DNA from: Pigmentiphaga sp.
Lineage (GTDB): Bacteria > Pseudomonadota > Gammaproteobacteria > Burkholderiales > Burkholderiaceae_B
Assembly: GCA_023228945.1 (NCBI GenBank)
Contig: JALOAI010000035.1
Span: 1 to 42,626, forward strand
Length of the DNA stretch: 42,626 nt
Direction: 5' to 3'
Shown one piece after another: positions 42,533 through 42,626 of this stretch. The notes under the pieces were generated by a model that was given only the letters and a program-made list of their open reading frames with translations, ran no database searches and was not told where the DNA came from. Numbering within the stretch: the first letter of the stretch is position 1; each line of letters begins with the position of its first letter. The position numbers were made by a program, and so were the translations under genes.

Positions 42533-42626
42533 ATGTCTCGCAACGCCATCAAGAACGACCTGTTTTCCCACGATCAGCGCCGCCAGAAGCTAGACGATAT
42601 GGGCGACCCGCTCCAGGCGTTGGAGG
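42533..42626 (+). CDS. IS5-family transposase, start only (runs off window)
   Basis: ATG 42533 opens MSRNAIKNDLFSHDQRRQKL, then DDMGDPLQALE, the recognisable N-terminus of another IS5-family transposase subgroup. Only 31 codons are inside the window. It points away from the split IS5 gene, so this is a second, separate element. Confidence 0.75.
   Translation, partial: MSRNAIKNDLFSHDQRRQKLDDMGDPLQALE

Noticed and set aside
1..42626. CRISPR arrays, rRNA and tRNA genes, prophage
   Set aside because: No regularly spaced repeats, no tRNA-like cloverleaf and no phage structural genes were seen on reading both strands.

Overview
The window is GC-rich DNA from a betaproteobacterium, most likely Burkholderiales, family Alcaligenaceae (Bordetella/Achromobacter relatives). 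The evidence is two Bug-type tricarboxylate-transporter binding proteins, several LysR regulators beside catabolic genes, a cutA-dsbD pair and a trpGDC block. The family is an inference from gene content; no rRNA or tRNA was found.

Layout. 1-4922 (+): tail of an ABC-2 exporter operon of the YbhFSR type (twin-ATPase subunit, two permeases, NodT-like outer-membrane lipoprotein). 4923-5497: gene-free. 5498-8129 (+): HCCA-isomerase-like protein, Bug binding protein, LysR regulator. 8187-12838 (+): NodIJ-like ABC-2 exporter, CutA, and a DsbD with unusual low-complexity linkers. 12988-16079: Bug protein and TauD-like dioxygenase (-), divergent from a LysR regulator (+). 16179-17012: nadE.

17246-31703 holds three large paralogous DUF4214 surface/secreted proteins (868, 828 and 797 aa). 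The first two share a CRP-like operator at class II spacing and are separated by a terminator followed by a 5'-truncated-type remnant (5' part retained, 3' part lost) of a class C group II intron. Between paralogs 2 and 3, on the minus strand, lies a catabolic cluster: gentisate 1,2-dioxygenase, FAH-family acylpyruvate hydrolase, nitrilase, maleate isomerase, flavin reductase. This could take gentisate through maleylpyruvate and maleate to fumarate and pyruvate. A DUF2789 protein is also here.

31824-39564: a hypothetical protein (-), a PAS-PAS-GGDEF-EAL protein (+), then MidA-type methyltransferase, ung, trpC, trpD and trpG (all -). trpE is not next to trpG. 39565-42626 is a mobile-DNA scrapyard: a decayed prlF-yhaV toxin-antitoxin remnant, an IS5-family transposase gene split by an intact IS110/IS1111-type element (40780-42273), and the start of a second IS5-family transposase.

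The most striking signal is the non-coding stretch downstream of the IS1111-type transposase. It folds on paper into two guide loops. The target loop matches both flanks of the actual insertion site and the second loop matches the element's own ends, with a shared CT core. This is the expected architecture of a bridge RNA (seekRNA), and it can be read here together with the target it used.
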